DNA from: Yaniella flava
GTDB lineage: Bacteria; Actinomycetota; Actinomycetes; Actinomycetales; Micrococcaceae
Reading direction: 5' to 3'
DNA length: 23,723 nt
NCBI RefSeq assembly: GCF_039529295.1
Contig: NZ_BAAAMN010000053.1
Span: 1-23,723, forward strand
Below, in pieces: positions 22,528 to 23,723 of this stretch. Below the pieces are notes generated by a model. The model did not search any database, was not told where the DNA came from, and saw nothing but the letters and a program-made list of their open reading frames with translations. The position numbers and the translations under genes were made by a program. Each line of letters opens with the position of its first letter. Position 1 is the stretch's first letter.

Positions 22528-23723
22528 AGCATGAAGTCGTTCAGTAGGGGTATCCCAGTCCAAGCTTTTGCGTGGTCTTTCATTGAGTTCTGCAGCAACA
22601 CGTTGGAGGTCCTCGGGGCTGTGCTGCGAGAGATCGGTACCTTTCGGAAAGTACTGTCGCAATAGCCCGTTGGTGTTCTCGTTGCTGCCGCGTTGCCACG
22701 GACTTCCCGGATCGCAGAAGTACACATCCATCTGGGTTGCACCACGAAACGCTGCATGATCGGACATCTCTGCGCCTTGGTCCCATGTCAAGGAACGGCG
22801 TAATCCTAAAGGCATTTTGTTGACGGTATCGATGAGGCCATCGCGCACAGTTTCGGCAGTATGGTCATGCGGCAGATGGATCAGTGAAACGGCCCTGCTG
22901 GAGCGCTCAACCATCGTCCCAATCGCTGACCGGCCCATCTTCCCGATGATGAGATCTCCCTCCCAGTGTCCCGGAACTGTCCTATCTTCAGCTTCTGGAG
23001 GTCGTTGTGCAATAGGCACCAGAGGTTGTGTAAAACGGCTGGTTCGTTGTGCCGGATCACGCCTGGGTTTTCTTATTGTTCGTCCCTGACGCATCGCTGT
23101 CTTGAGCTGTCGTGGCAATGCAAGACTGCCCTGCGCATAGATTGCCTGGTAGATCGTCTCCGTGCTGGCCCGCATGCTGTGATCATCAGGAAAATCTTTC
23201 ATCAGCCGATGACTGATCTGCTCCGGCGACCACTTCGTGGTAAGTTTCTGAGCCACATAGCTGCGCAAACCACCTTCGGAGGCAAGTTTGCGTTCACGCA
23301 CTCTGGGACGCCGTGACGCGGCAAGTCGATGTGCTGCATACGGTAGATACCCAACCGGTGTGGCCGTGTTGCGTACCAGCTCTCGACTGATCGTCGAGGC
23401 GCTTCGTCCCAGGGTCCGCCCTATTGCCCGCATCGATTCACCCTGTCTATATAAATCGTGGATCTGTTCGCGTTCGTTCAAGCTGAGATAGCGAGCATCG
23501 ATCACCGTTTCAAGGCGAGCAAGATCAACTGGTGCGCCTCTGGTGTAGGTGTCACGTGGATTCTTCACATTCTTGAGTATTGCAGCTTTGTTGTACCGCA
23601 CGACCCGTCCATCAGGGTAGAGGCGCCCTCCGGTGATCTGGGTAATGCCTTTGTCTCAGTCTTGTGCTGTGCGTTTGTCGACCCCGACCCGTTTGGCGGC
23701 TCCTGCACGGCTCAAGCCTCCAG
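22490..23723 (-). mobile_element. IS30-family element, partial (runs off the right edge)
   Basis: The sequence GTTGCAACACTGGATAACTT (from 22492) just outside the transposase stop looks like an IS30-type terminus. Transposase reads leftward; its 5' end and the other IS terminus lie beyond the window. It is inserted in the IS3 orfB gene. Confidence 0.7.
22510..23723 (-). pseudogene. IS30-family transposase with in-frame TGA (5' partial)
   Basis: The frame from the right edge reads GGLSRAGAAKRVGVDKRTAQD, then TGA (23656-23658), then DKGITQITGGRLYPDGRVVR. The TGA replaces what is very probably Trp (TGG) in the N-terminal HTH. A GTG at 23599-23601 could restart translation of 363 residues. The rest is intact: SLNEREQIHDLYRQGESMRA, GRSASTISREL, and the DDE triad in GHWEGDLIIGK, LTWDQGAEM and NENTNGLLRQYFP. 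It may therefore be a nonfunctional copy, or a read error. Confidence 0.85.

Noticed and set aside
1..23723. CRISPR arrays, tRNA or rRNA genes, replication origin
   Set aside because: No regularly spaced repeats, no tRNA-like cloverleaf or rRNA segment and no DnaA-box cluster were seen by eye.

Overview
The window looks like an actinobacterial chromosome segment, most plausibly a moderately GC-rich member of the Micrococcales. I infer this from GTG/TTG starts beside AAGGAG-type ribosome binding sites, an LAxTG cell-wall sorting signal (the class E sortase type), a biotin ECF transporter of bioY/bioM/bioN type under BioQ-like operators, and IS110/IS3/IS30 transposases. The genus cannot be fixed from the sequence alone.

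Layout. 2-2248: 3' part of a secreted, wall-anchored metallophosphoesterase. 2645-3406: a solitary SDR oxidoreductase, apparently more GC-rich than its surroundings, between hairpins. 3600-7574: a tightly coupled five-gene biotin-uptake operon (bioY, short acyl-CoA ligase-like, thiolase-like, bioM, bioN) preceded by two tandem TGAAC-N3-GTTCA palindromes. 7669-8952: glucosamine-6-phosphate deaminase followed with no gap by a small lipoprotein. 8953-10009: a gene-poor stretch ending in the wreck of a zinc alcohol dehydrogenase gene.

10128-17978: a self-contained catabolic locus. It has a GntR/FCD regulator, a convergent VOC (glyoxalase-fold) gene, and a divergent operon of a GntP-type permease, a fused alpha-beta 2-oxoacid (or acyloin) dehydrogenase E1, its lipoyl E2, and two different SDRs. 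Mirror-image operators (ATTGTATCCAAA / TTTGGATACAAT, centres 52 bp apart) sit between the divergent genes. I read it as uptake of a hydroxy acid or diol-like compound, oxidation by the SDRs, and CoA-dependent oxidative cleavage by E1/E2 with a housekeeping E3. The substrate is unknown, and this is one of the two best candidates for an undescribed system.

18247-23723: a mobile region. A leaderless-looking promoter drives a tyrosine recombinase, a small XRE-type HTH protein (ATGA overlap) and a protein with repeated CxxC zinc knuckles. The last reading frame stops 14 bp from a convergent IS110 transposase and is probably truncated by that insertion. Next come IS3-family orfA/orfB, with orfB cut by an IS30-family element whose transposase carries an in-frame TGA and runs off the right edge. 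The recombinase/XRE/CxxC trio is the second candidate system. The IS110 copy also has a plausible bridge-RNA region upstream of its transposase.
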